DNA of 64,000 nucleotides from Gillisella vitis (lineage in GTDB: Bacteria; Pseudomonadota; Alphaproteobacteria; Rhizobiales; Rhizobiaceae): assembly GCF_021559775.1 (NCBI RefSeq), contig NZ_CP056047.1:3658501-3722500 (forward strand), given 5' to 3'. The notes below the pieces were generated by a model. It saw nothing but the letters and a program-made list of their open reading frames with translations, was not told the origin of the DNA and searched no databases. A program made the position numbers and the translations under genes. Shown one piece after another: positions 34,621 to 43,178 of the stretch (the first letter of the stretch is position 1; each line of letters opens with the position of its first letter).

Positions 34621-36183
34621 TCATTCCCACTCGATGGTGCCGGGCGGCTTGGATGTCACATCATAGACGACCCGGTTGATGCCGCGGACTTCGTTGATGA
34701 TGCGGGTAGCGGCACGGCCGAGGAATTCCATGTCATAGTGGTAGAAGTCTGCGGTCATGCCATCAACGGAGGTGACGGCGCGCAGTGCGCAGACGAATTC
34801 ATAGGTACGGCCATCGCCCATCACGCCGACAGTCTGGACCGGCAGCAGCACGGCGAAGGCCTGCCAGATAGCATCGTAAAGACCGGCCTTGCGGATTTCG
34901 TCCAGATAGATGGCATCGGCTTCGCGCAGGATATCGAGCTTTTCGCGGGTCACGCCGCCCGGGCAGCGGATGGCAAGGCCGGGGCCGGGGAAGGGGTGAC
35001 GGCCAATGAATGAGTCGGGCAGGCCAAGCTCCTTGCCCAGAACGCGCACTTCGTCCTTGAACAGCTCGCGCAGCGGTTCCACCAGCTTCATGTTCATGCG
35101 GTCTGGCAGGCCGCCGACATTGTGGTGGCTCTTGATGGTGACAGACGGGCCGCCGGAGAAGGAAACGCTTTCGATGACGTCAGGATAAAGCGTGCCTTGG
35201 CCGAGGAAGTCTGCGCCGCCGAGCTTCTTGGCTTCTTCCTCGAAGGTCTCGATGAACAGGCGGCCAATGATCTTGCGCTTGGTTTCCGGATCGGACACGC
35301 CTTCCAGCTCGCCGACGAAGCGGTCAATAGCATCGACATGGATCAGATGCAGATTGTAATGTTCCTTGAACATGGCAACGACATCCGCCGCCTCGTTCTT
35401 GCGCATCAACCCGTGGTCAACCAGAATGCAGGTCAGCTGGTCGCCAACCGCCTCATGGATCAGCAGAGCTGCGACCGAACTATCGACGCCGCCGGACAAG
35501 GCACAAATTACCCGCTTGTCGCCGACCTGGGCGCGGATCTGTTCCACGGCCTTAGCGCGGTAGGCTGACATGCTCCAGTCGCCAGTAATGCCAGCGATAT
35601 TATGGACGAAATTCTGGATCAGCTTGGCGCCGTCAGGCGTATGCACCACTTCCGGGTGGAACTGCACGGCGTAATATTTGCGGGCCTCATCGGCAATGAA
35701 CGCGAAAGGCGCATTGGAGGAGGTGGCCAGAACCCGAAAGCCCGGCGGGATCGCGGTGACGCGGTCGCCATGCGACATCCAGACCTGATGACGTGAACCA
35801 ACCGACCAGAGACCTTCGAACAGCTTGCAATCCTGCTCGATCTCAAGGAAGGCGCGACCAAATTCGCGGTGATGTCCGGCTTCAACCTTGCCACCCAGCT
35901 GGGCGCAAATGGTTTGCTGGCCATAGCAGATGCCAAAGATTGGCAGGCCGCTGTCGAAAATCACCTGAGGAACGCGGGGGCTGCCTTCATCCAGTGCCGA
36001 GGCCGGGCTTCCAGACAGGATAACCGCTTTTGGCTTCAACCGTGCGAAGCCCTCTTCGGATGACTGGAAAGGGACGATTTCGCAGTACACGCCGGTTTCA
36101 CGAACGCGCCGCGCAATCAGCTGCGTTACCTGGCTGCCGAAATCGATGATGAGAACGCTGTCGGGATGTGCTGTCTGGGTCAT
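34621..36183 (-). CDS. guaA: GMP synthase (glutamine-hydrolysing)
   Basis: 520 residues. The class I amidotransferase domain (1-200) has the nucleophile in GICYGQQTI and His-Glu in [12 protein letters not shown]. The ATP-pyrophosphatase domain has the P-loop [14 protein letters not shown]. The dimerisation domain ends in KPPGTIEWE, the invariant GuaA terminus. It converts XMP to GMP using glutamine and ATP in the cytoplasm. The length is standard. It appears to be transcribed alone; the next gene upstream on the same strand starts 85 bases away after the nucleosidase stop, so read-through from it is possible. Confidence 0.99.
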   Translation of the reverse strand: MTQTAHPDSVLIIDFGSQVTQLIARRVRETGVYCEIVPFQSSEEGFARLKPKAVILSGSPASALDEGSPRVPQVIFDSGLPIFGICYGQQTICAQLGGKVEAGHHREFGRAFLEIEQDCKLFEGLWSVGSRHQVWMSHGDRVTAIPPGFRVLATSSNAPFAFIADEARKYYAVQFHPEVVHTPDGAKLIQNFVHNIAGITGDWSMSAYRAKAVEQIRAQVGDKRVICALSGGVDSSVAALLIHEAVGDQLTCILVDHGLMRKNEAADVVAMFKEHYNLHLIHVDAIDRFVGELEGVSDPETKRKIIGRLFIETFEEEAKKLGGADFLGQGTLYPDVIESVSFSGGPSVTIKSHHNVGGLPDRMNMKLVEPLRELFKDEVRVLGKELGLPDSFIGRHPFPGPGLAIRCPGGVTREKLDILREADAIYLDEIRKAGLYDAIWQAFAVLLPVQTVGVMGDGRTYEFVCALRAVTSVDGMTADFYHYDMEFLGRAATRIINEVRGINRVVYDVTSKPPGTIEWE

Positions 36184-36267
36184 GTCGAGCCTTTAATGAA
36201 AAGCAGTGTCCGTGGCAATCCGGGAAATGCCGGCATGGCAAAAAATCTCGTGTTCGGCGCGGGCGGA

Positions 36268-36906
36268 TCAGAACCAGAAGGTGCCGTCTTCCACTGCCTT
36301 GACCAGCGCGTCTACCGCTTGGGCCAGGTTGCGGTCAACGACATGCAGATACTCCGTCCAGTCGCCGACATGTTTCAGTTCCGCCTTGCCATCGGAAATA
36401 CCGCGCAGGCCGATCAGCGGCAGGTTGAATGCCTGACAGGCGCGCAGCACCGCATAGGTTTCCATATCGACCATGTCAGCGGCGATGCTGTCATAGACCG
36501 GGCCTGAGACGATATTGCCGCCGGTCGACAGGCTGGCCACGGCAACGCCGGGAATGCGCAGCGGCAGGTCCACCGTAGCAGGCAGATCGAGGAACGGCGT
36601 ACAGCCTTTCTCGAAACCGAGCGGCGAGGCGTCCATATCCCGGTAGGCGACCGAGGAGACCTGGTAGACCTCGGTCTGTTCCAGCCGTGCCGAGCCTGCC
36701 GAACCGAGCGAGACGACGAGATCGGGAAGCGTCCCTGCTGCCTGGAGGTCTCTTAGGGCATTGGTGGTGGCGATGGCGCTTTCCACGGGGCCAACCCCGG
36801 TCATCAGCGGTTGTATGCGCAGGCGCAGGAGCGGGCCATATTCGGCATCGACTGCCATGACGAACAGAATGGACTTGCTGCAAACCGATTTCAGTTCAAA
36901 TGTCAT
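36268..36906 (-). CDS. 5'-methylthioadenosine/S-adenosylhomocysteine nucleosidase
   Basis: 212 residues of the nucleoside phosphorylase/hydrolase fold. Signatures are ILFVMAVDAEYGP at the start, MTGVGPVESAIATTNAL, VSLGSAGSARL, the nucleoside-binding VDMETYAVLRACQAFNLPLIGLRGISDG (with the catalytic Glu and Asp), and a final LVKAVED. This enzyme splits the N-glycosidic bond of MTA, SAH or related nucleosides, relieving product inhibition of methyltransferases and polyamine synthesis. Its start overlaps the stop of the PaaI-type thioesterase gene by four bases (ATGA), so the pair is translationally coupled. Confidence 0.93.
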   Translation of the reverse strand: MTFELKSVCSKSILFVMAVDAEYGPLLRLRIQPLMTGVGPVESAIATTNALRDLQAAGTLPDLVVSLGSAGSARLEQTEVYQVSSVAYRDMDASPLGFEKGCTPFLDLPATVDLPLRIPGVAVASLSTGGNIVSGPVYDSIAADMVDMETYAVLRACQAFNLPLIGLRGISDGKAELKHVGDWTEYLHVVDRNLAQAVDALVKAVEDGTFWF

Positions 36907-37340
36907 TCTCTGATATCCTCACGGCCCCGCATCACCATCAGTGTGCTGGTCATCGAGGCAATCAATTTGGCTGGGCCGTCGGAGATGGCATAGCCACGGC
37001 CATCGGCGACGATAATGGTGGAGCCGGGCTTGGTGATCTCGCCGCGAAACAGAAAACGGTCGCCGCGCCCGGGCGACATCATGTTGACCTTGAATTCGAT
37101 GGTCAGCAGCGAGGTTTCAGGCGCAATCACCGTATAGGCGGCGTAGCTGCAAGCCGCGTCGAGGGCGGCGGAAATTACGCCTGCATGCAGGAAGCCATGT
37201 TGTTGGGTGAGCTTGTCGTGAAACGCCAGCTCGATTTCCACCATTTTATGGCTGATGCGGGTCAGTTCCGCGCCAATGGTCTGCATGGCGCCCTGCCGTG
37301 CAAAGCTTGCCGTGATCCGCTGCTGGATATCCGCGTCCAT
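36903..37340 (-). CDS. PaaI family hotdog-fold thioesterase
   Basis: 145 residues from ATG 37340 (MDADIQQRITAS), with GAGG ten bases upstream; an earlier TTG-type frame is dropped. The hotdog fold is marked by QQHGFLHAGVISAALDAACSYAAYTV, the PaaI helix with the HG-x-hhHGG-type nucleophile-assisting Asp, and by a strand TIEFKVNMMSPGRGDRF. Such thioesterases hydrolyse acyl- or aryl-CoA esters. The coupling to the nucleosidase gene is probably for translation only; no shared pathway is obvious. The true acyl substrate is unknown. Confidence 0.9.
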   Translation of the reverse strand: MDADIQQRITASFARQGAMQTIGAELTRISHKMVEIELAFHDKLTQQHGFLHAGVISAALDAACSYAAYTVIAPETSLLTIEFKVNMMSPGRGDRFLFRGEITKPGSTIIVADGRGYAISDGPAKLIASMTSTLMVMRGREDIRE

Positions 37341-37463
37341 GTGGCTGCCGCCTCTTTCCCTCTCGTCTGCCTGCCATTTGGCATGACGGAACCGGTTCGG
37401 CAAGCCTGTTGATGGGGTTTGGCCTGTTGATGGGCTTTGGGCGCGACGGTTTTGCTGCGGTAG

Positions 37464-37928
37464 TTAATTCAGCAGGAAAAGCGCCGCGTTCAGCACTGTG
37501 GCGAAAGCAACCCAGGCGGCATAGGGGATGAAACACAGCATCGCCACCCGGTCCAAGCGGCGGACCTGCCAGACAAAGGCAAGGATCAGCGCCAGCATCG
37601 GCAGAATGACGATCAGGGCGAGACCGGTGCTCTGTGCACCGAAGAACGCCGGAGACCACAGGAAATTCAGCAGCATCTGGCCGAACCACAGCGTCATGGC
37701 ACGCGATGCGCCCCGCGATTGCCGCATCCGCTGCCAGATCCGAGCGCCCGCAAGGCCGATCAGCACGTACAGCACGGTCCAGACCGGGCCGAAGATCCAG
37801 CCCGGCGGATTGAAGAAAGGCTTTTCCAGCCCGTCATACCAGTCGCCCGGCAGATTGGTCAGCCCGATCAGGGTGCCGATGCCGGTGACGGCGGCCATGA
37901 AGATGAGATTGGTGAGAGCGTTACGCAT
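37464..37928 (-). CDS. tspO: TspO/MBR family tryptophan-rich sensory protein
   Basis: 154 residues with five predicted membrane helices. Family residues are seen in FFNPPGWIFGPVWTVLYVLIGLAGARIW (helix 2, with P-x-W-x-x-x-P-x-W), LWFGQMLLNFLWSPAFFG (helix 3-4) and PYAAWVAFATVLNAALFLLN at the end. Bacterial TspO binds and may degrade porphyrins and related tetrapyrroles, and in Rhodobacter and Sinorhizobium it modulates gene expression in response to oxygen or nutrients. It sits between the thioesterase gene and the iron-type operon, all on the minus strand. Confidence 0.95.
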   Translation of the reverse strand: MRNALTNLIFMAAVTGIGTLIGLTNLPGDWYDGLEKPFFNPPGWIFGPVWTVLYVLIGLAGARIWQRMRQSRGASRAMTLWFGQMLLNFLWSPAFFGAQSTGLALIVILPMLALILAFVWQVRRLDRVAMLCFIPYAAWVAFATVLNAALFLLN

Positions 37929-37976
37929 GACGTGACTACCTATAGCATCAAGCCCTGGATGGAAGGGGATAAGCCA

Positions 37977-39050
37977 TCATCCGATGCGGATGATGTGCTG
38001 GTCCCAGTTTACGGCCTCTGATCTGCCCAGGAACCGGCCATCATAGGAAGACGTGGCAAAGCCATGGGCGGCAGGCGCGATGCCCGCTGCTTCGCTCAGG
38101 CTGGCGGTTTTCAGCACCTTGCCGCTGTCGGCATCCAACGTGACCGAGAGACCGCCATTCGGTGAGGTGACGCCGACCAGTCCTTCGTGACGGTTGACGG
38201 CAATTGCCCCAACATAATTGGCAAGCCCACGGGTGATATCGGGCGGCAGGTCGAGCCAGTGCAGCGCTTCGCCCCGCCTGAAATGGCCGACCAGCGGCGG
38301 CAGATCGCGGCGTGGGCCCTCATATTGGCAGGCAAACCAGATCCGGCCACGCGCATCGAGATCGATATGCCGGGTCGAAAGCTGGCGCAGGGCTTCGGGC
38401 AGTTCGTGTTTTTCGATCAATGCGCCGGTTTTGGCATCCGCCAGCACTAGAGATGGTTGCATATGGTCGAGATTGAGCTTGGTGCGGCCGAAATCGGGAT
38501 TGGTCTCGATGCCGCCATTGGCGATGATCAGCAGGCTGCCGTCATCGCTGACGTTCATGTCATGGGTGCCGATACCATGGGCGGAAAATTCGCCGATCCG
38601 GCGAAATCCGTCTGTTGCATCGTAAAGCCCGATCATGCCGCGATTGTTGTCGAAATCATTCTCGCTGGCATAGAGCAGCTTGCCATCGGGCGAAAAATGC
38701 CCGTGGCCGTAGAAATGGCGGCCCGCCGGGGCGTTGACGACAACAGGTGCCACCTGCTGTTGCCGGTCGAAGATGAAGACGAATGTCCCGGGACGCCTCG
38801 CAAAGGCAGCCACCTTATTGGCGCTGGCCGCAAGCCCGTGGGCGCGGCCCGGCAGGGCGACGCGCGCAACGATCCGACCATCTTCGCTGAGCAAGGCAGC
38901 GTCAAATGATCCATCCTGGGCGCGAAAGGCGGAGGCATAGACGGCATCGGTTGCCGTCAGGGTCGCTGCTTGCGCCGCTGTCAGCCCGGCCAGATAAACG
39001 GCGCCTGCGGCTTTTAAAAAGTGTCGCCTGTCCATCAACGCGCCGCGCAT
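37977..39050 (-). CDS. DUF1513 family periplasmic protein of the iron operon
   Basis: 357 residues from ATG 39050; GGGGA lies nine bases upstream and overlaps the previous gene's stop region, and ATG 39035 (MDRRHFLKAAG) is an alternative. MDRRHFLKAAGAVYLAGL is a Tat-like signal with cleavage near AAQA. The rest is a beta-propeller-like repeat protein with FAYGHGHFSPDG-type turns (HFYGHGHFSPDGKLLYASEN, IGTHDMNVSDDG, STRHIDLDARGRIWFACQ). Proteins of this family occur after imelysin and diheme genes in many proteobacteria. It overlaps the stop of the second imelysin by translation coupling. Function unknown; iron-linked by context. Confidence 0.9.
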   Translation of the reverse strand: MRGALMDRRHFLKAAGAVYLAGLTAAQAATLTATDAVYASAFRAQDGSFDAALLSEDGRIVARVALPGRAHGLAASANKVAAFARRPGTFVFIFDRQQQVAPVVVNAPAGRHFYGHGHFSPDGKLLYASENDFDNNRGMIGLYDATDGFRRIGEFSAHGIGTHDMNVSDDGSLLIIANGGIETNPDFGRTKLNLDHMQPSLVLADAKTGALIEKHELPEALRQLSTRHIDLDARGRIWFACQYEGPRRDLPPLVGHFRRGEALHWLDLPPDITRGLANYVGAIAVNRHEGLVGVTSPNGGLSVTLDADSGKVLKTASLSEAAGIAPAAHGFATSSYDGRFLGRSEAVNWDQHIIRIG

Positions 39051-39055
39051 CGGGA

Positions 39056-40180
39056 TCAATCCCCGTCCGCGAAAGAAAAACCGGCGCTGAGGCCGACGCC
39101 GCCGCCCAGCCCGTCGCTGAGATCGGTGATCATGCTGCGGCTGTCATCCAGCAGGCTGACCAGCTTCTTGCGGTTGTCGGGTTGGCCAACGGCTGCTTCC
39201 ACATCCGGTGTGATGGATTGGGCGGTCTGGATCAGCTGGTCGGCCTGGATATTGATGGCGGTGATCACGCCTCGCTTGCCCTCCGGCAACAGGTTTGCAG
39301 CGCCTGTGTCGTTGAGAAGCTGTTTGAGACCGGTCAGGTTTTCCTGCATGCTGACGAAGGTCAGGCCGGAGCGCCAGAAAATCGCCTGCTTGGGCGCGAT
39401 ACGGCCCCCTGCACCTTTGAAGAATGTTTCGATCCGCTCGTCGCGCACGGTCTCGGTTCCGTGGACGAGAATGCCGAGCAGGCCGGTGATAGCCTCCGAT
39501 GGGGTGCGGAAGACATCATTGTTCGGGCCGGGCTGCTTCCAGGCCGTCTGGATGCCGCCGGGCGCTTCCCAGAGGCTGGAAAGTTCGCCTGCCATGTTTT
39601 CGATATTGCCAGCAATTGCTGCGCCATAGCGGCAACGGAACGCGCCGTCGGCCTGGTTCAAAGTCTCCGATCCGGTGCCGTAGAGCACATATTCCAGAGC
39701 GCCAAGACCCTGGATCGCCACGCTTTTCTCATGCAGGGCTTCCGGCTTGGTGAAGCTGTCGTCATTGGAGGCAATGGCGCCCTGGATCTGCTTCAGCGCC
39801 AGTCCCTTGCGGTCCGGGTAAAACAGGATGTGCTCAAAGCGGTTTTCCTCGATCACCGGTCCAACCCGGACAATCTCGATCCGCGCCCAGGCGCGCACGG
39901 CTTGCTCAAAGCCATCCTTGGCCGCTTTGACGGTTTGGTCGGAAGGGGTGGCGCATAGGGCATTCATCCCTTCATGCAGGGCCTTGGCCTTGTCGAGAAA
40001 ATTGCGATAGCCGGGGCGGATAAAGCCATCCACCGTCTTTGCCATCACGTCTGGCACCGCGGCGGCTTGCAGGGCTGTTGCATGGGGGGCGGCGTCCTGC
40101 GCCAAAACGGGCAAGGCCTGGAAGGGGAGGAGGGATAGTGTCAGGACGAGGGTCAAAATCCGGCATCGAGCAGTGGGCAT
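39056..40180 (-). CDS. imelysin family protein, second copy, degenerate HxxE motif
   Basis: 374 residues with a Sec signal (MPTARCRILTLVLTLSLLPF to LAQ). Two imelysin-type helical repeats are present. In the place where imelysins have GxHxxE, this protein has GLGALEYVLYG: the Glu is kept but the His is replaced by Ala, as in the IrpA-like subgroup that accompanies DUF1111 genes. Known imelysins are periplasmic or outer-membrane iron-regulated proteins whose metal-binding role is proposed. Its ATG overlaps the DUF1111 stop by one base (TGATG), and its stop meets the DUF1513 start. Confidence 0.88.
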   Translation of the reverse strand: MPTARCRILTLVLTLSLLPFQALPVLAQDAAPHATALQAAAVPDVMAKTVDGFIRPGYRNFLDKAKALHEGMNALCATPSDQTVKAAKDGFEQAVRAWARIEIVRVGPVIEENRFEHILFYPDRKGLALKQIQGAIASNDDSFTKPEALHEKSVAIQGLGALEYVLYGTGSETLNQADGAFRCRYGAAIAGNIENMAGELSSLWEAPGGIQTAWKQPGPNNDVFRTPSEAITGLLGILVHGTETVRDERIETFFKGAGGRIAPKQAIFWRSGLTFVSMQENLTGLKQLLNDTGAANLLPEGKRGVITAINIQADQLIQTAQSITPDVEAAVGQPDNRKKLVSLLDDSRSMITDLSDGLGGGVGLSAGFSFADGD

Positions 40181-41766
40181 CAGAGTGACTCCAGAAACGT
40201 AATCAACGCCTTGCGGTCGCCCGGCGTCATGGATGCAAAGGCGTTGCGGGCGTTTTCCGCCTCGCCGCCGTGCCAGAGAATGGCTTGCGGCAGGGAGGTG
40301 GCGCGCCCGTCATGCAGATAGGCCTGACGACCGCCGACTTTGGCTGTGAGACCGAGGCCCCAGAGCGGCGGCGTGCGCCATTGCTGGCCGCTGGCCAAGC
40401 CGACCTGTTGCCCATCGGCCAGATCGGGACCCATATCATGCAGCAGGAAATCGGAATAGGGCCAGATCAGTTGGAAGGAAAGGGCCGGGTTGGCGGTATC
40501 GCGCCGCGTCACATATTTCGGCTGATGGCAGCTGGCGCAACCGGATGCATAAAACAGTGCCTTGCCGGCCAGCACATCAGGCTTTGTGACGTCGCGGCGC
40601 TTGGGAGGGGCCAGTGTTTCGCTATAGAATGTCATCAGATCCAGAACCGGCGGTGGTGCCTCGACCGGGCCAAGCCTTGCCTGCACGCCATTCGGTAGCG
40701 CCAGGCATTGCGGCTGGTTTGCCGTGCAATCGCCTGCATGGCGCGGATCGTCGGGAGAGGAAATGCCGATATCACCGGCCAAGGCGCTCGCCGCCTGATC
40801 GCGGACCGTGGCGTTTTCCGCCTTCCAGCCGAAGCGTCCGATCCTGATGTCGCCGGTCAGGTGATCGCGCACCTTGGCAACTGTTCCCGAAATGCCCTTG
40901 CCCGCTTGGGCCTGCCGCTCGGCATTGGCCAGAATATCCTCGTCGGCAATCGCCTCGATCAGGCCCATGCCGATCATCGGATTGGCGATACGCGGCGATA
41001 GTGTGGTGTCGGCTCCAAGCGGACCATAACCGAGCGCGTCGATGCTGTAGGTGGGAACCCGCAGCGTCTCCATTTCACCACCGGCAAGCATTACGGTCTT
41101 CGGTTGATAGGTCACGACCAGCCGTCCCTCGGCGGCAAGACCGGGTACGGCGCGGTCCTGTAGTTGCCGGCCATAGGTGTCATCGCCGAAATTCAGCGCC
41201 TTCAAGGCGGCAATCGCGGCCTTTTCCTCATCGGTATGCGCGGGACGGGCCAGCCTTAGAAACATCGAGGTGGCATCGCCATCCGGTCCGGGTGGATGGC
41301 CACGCCCGCCGCGCTGATGGCAGCTTTCGCAGGAGCGGGCGTTGAACAGTGGTCCCAATCCGTCCGAGGCCTGTGTGGAGGAGGGGGAGGAGACCCAGAA
41401 TTTCTGAAAAAGCGCTTCGCCGAGGGAAAATTGCTGTTGCTGCTCGAAACTCACGGTGGCGAGTGGGTGGGTAAAGGCCTTGGCATCGGCGGAGCCGGTA
41501 AAACTCGCAGCGCCTGCCGTCATCGCCTCGAAGGCTTCGGCTTTTGAAAAGTCGGTGGTGGGGACTGTAACGGCGTTGACCTTGATACGGTCTGCCGGTG
41601 TGAGATCCGGGCGCAGCTCCGCTGCAAAGGCACTCGCTATCAGGCTGCTTTCCAGCTGGCTTCCCATCAGGAGGGCGCCGCCCAGCAGGAGTATCGTCGC
41701 TGTCGTCAGCCGCACGTTCGGCATCCCCGTGATAATGGCCGCCGCCCGTTTGTGGGCAGCGGCCAT
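40180..41766 (-). CDS. diheme c-type cytochrome, DUF1111 family oxidoreductase
   Basis: 528 residues. An N-terminal membrane/signal segment (ATILLLGGALLMGSQL) ends near AFAAE. ATG 41724 is a possible alternative start. Two c-type heme motifs occur: CESCHQ near residue 150 and CASCHQ near 410, as in the bacterial diheme peroxidase-like DUF1111 proteins. These are periplasmic, found with imelysins, and may oxidise ferrous iron or act as a thiol/peroxide enzyme; the reaction is not established. It lies between the two imelysin genes, overlapping the downstream one by one base. Confidence 0.93.
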   Translation of the reverse strand: MAAAHKRAAAIITGMPNVRLTTATILLLGGALLMGSQLESSLIASAFAAELRPDLTPADRIKVNAVTVPTTDFSKAEAFEAMTAGAASFTGSADAKAFTHPLATVSFEQQQQFSLGEALFQKFWVSSPSSTQASDGLGPLFNARSCESCHQRGGRGHPPGPDGDATSMFLRLARPAHTDEEKAAIAALKALNFGDDTYGRQLQDRAVPGLAAEGRLVVTYQPKTVMLAGGEMETLRVPTYSIDALGYGPLGADTTLSPRIANPMIGMGLIEAIADEDILANAERQAQAGKGISGTVAKVRDHLTGDIRIGRFGWKAENATVRDQAASALAGDIGISSPDDPRHAGDCTANQPQCLALPNGVQARLGPVEAPPPVLDLMTFYSETLAPPKRRDVTKPDVLAGKALFYASGCASCHQPKYVTRRDTANPALSFQLIWPYSDFLLHDMGPDLADGQQVGLASGQQWRTPPLWGLGLTAKVGGRQAYLHDGRATSLPQAILWHGGEAENARNAFASMTPGDRKALITFLESL

Positions 41767-41783
41767 TTGTTTTCAATCCGTTC

Positions 41784-43061
41784 TTACTTGAAGACGGCGC
41801 TGGGGTTGTCGAGGCTGTCGGAGCCTTCCAGCTTGACTTCGCCGAGATCGAGGGCCGCCACGACGCGCTGGATCGACTTGGTCTGGTCGATCAGACCGTC
41901 GATACCCGCCTGTACGGTGGCATTGCCGTCCTTATTGTTCTCGGCAATCATCTGGTCGTAATGCTCGACGGACTTGGCACGCTTGACGAGAGCGGTCATC
42001 GCCTTCATCGTCGTGTTCAGCTTGGACTTCATTTCCTTGTCCAGCGCCTTGTCCTTGGCGGCAACCAGGTCCGACAGGGATGGGCCGGTCATCTTGGTGC
42101 CATCGGTGCGGGTATATTTGCCGGTATAGGCCGAGCGAATGCCGAGTGCGTCGTAATAATGCGAATTATGGGTGTTGTCGGAGAAGCAGTCATGCTCTTC
42201 TTCCGGATCGTGCAGCAACAGCCCAAGCTTCATGCGCTCGCCAGCCAGTTCGCCGTAGGACAGCGAACCCATGCCGGTCAAAATAGCTTTGAGGCCTGAG
42301 GTCGGGTCGGCCAGCAAGGTCTTTGTCGCTTCACCTTCCGGCTTCCAGGCATCGACCATTTCTTGAAGGTCGGAGACCAACAGGGTCGAGGCCGACTTCA
42401 GATACTGAGCGCGCCGGTCGCAATGGCCGCCGGTGCAATTCTTCAGGTCGTAATCGGTAAAGGGACGGTTGCCAGCGCCTGGGCCAGTGCCGTTCAGGTC
42501 CTGGCCCCAGAGCAGGAATTCGATGGCATGGTAGCCGGTTGCCACATTGGCCTCGACGCCACCGGCTTCCTGGAGCTTGTTGGCCAGGAAATCCGGTGTC
42601 AGATTGGTGGCGTCCACCTCTTCGCCATTGATCTTGATCTTGGTATTGGCAATCACATTGGCGGTGTAAAGCGCATTGGTATCGCTTTCAGTGCCGTAGG
42701 ATTTATCGACATAGTCGATCAGGCCTTCGTCCAGCGGCCAGGCATTGACCTTGCCTTCCCAGTCATCAACAATCTTGTTGCCGAAGCGATAGACTTCCGA
42801 CTGCTGGTAAGGCACACGCGCCTTGATCCAGGCGGAGCGGGCCTTGTTGAGCGTCGACTTGCTAGGCTTGGCAAGGAGCGCGTCAACGGCGGCATCCAGC
42901 GTCTTGGCTGTGGTAAGCGAATCCTGGTATTTCGCTTCCGCCAGCTCTGCATAATGCTTCAATACCGCATCGGCTTCCGGCGCTTTCGCTGCCGGAGCGG
43001 CAAAACTGGTTGAAGCGATGAAAAGCGCCAGACCGGCGCCGATCATGAATGGTCGAGACAT
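41784..43061 (-). CDS. imelysin family iron-regulated protein, canonical copy
   Basis: 425 residues from ATG 43061, where GGAGAGG is ideally placed. The signal peptide is MSRPFMIGAGLALFIASTSF with cleavage near SFAAPA. The canonical imelysin motif is intact: ATGYHAIEFLLWGQD (GxHxxE). Other family residues are PYQQSEVYRFGN and KLGLLLHDPEEEHDCFSDNTHNSHYYDALG. Homologues are iron-regulated and include the Pseudomonas IcmP/imelysin and the EfeO C-terminal domain. It is the first gene of the four-gene operon. Its 5' region holds a CCCTAA/TTAGGG palindrome at 43151-43166 that may be a regulator site. Confidence 0.94.
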   Translation of the reverse strand: MSRPFMIGAGLALFIASTSFAAPAAKAPEADAVLKHYAELAEAKYQDSLTTAKTLDAAVDALLAKPSKSTLNKARSAWIKARVPYQQSEVYRFGNKIVDDWEGKVNAWPLDEGLIDYVDKSYGTESDTNALYTANVIANTKIKINGEEVDATNLTPDFLANKLQEAGGVEANVATGYHAIEFLLWGQDLNGTGPGAGNRPFTDYDLKNCTGGHCDRRAQYLKSASTLLVSDLQEMVDAWKPEGEATKTLLADPTSGLKAILTGMGSLSYGELAGERMKLGLLLHDPEEEHDCFSDNTHNSHYYDALGIRSAYTGKYTRTDGTKMTGPSLSDLVAAKDKALDKEMKSKLNTTMKAMTALVKRAKSVEHYDQMIAENNKDGNATVQAGIDGLIDQTKSIQRVVAALDLGEVKLEGSDSLDNPSAVFK

Positions 43062-43150
43062 GCCCTCTCCTCTGGCGCCTTTAGCGCCGCTTGTGGTCTG
43101 TGGGCATGTCATGGAACAAAATTAAACTAGTGTCAAACAATCAGGAATAG

Positions 43151-43166
43151 CCCTAAGTATTTAGGG
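43151..43166. promoter_or_regulatory. short palindrome upstream of the imelysin operon
   Basis: CCCTAA (43151-43156) and TTAGGG (43161-43166) are perfect inverse repeats with a four-base centre, about 90 bases before the first imelysin start and 13 bases past the end of the upstream gene. It might be an iron-regulator site (Irr/RirA class). I cannot assign it, because the core does not match a motif I am sure of. Confidence 0.35.
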
Positions 43167-43178
43167 TGCATCCCGATC

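Noticed and set aside
38906-39958. Plus-strand frame of 350 codons over the imelysin gene
   Set aside because: Antisense shadow of a conserved operon gene.
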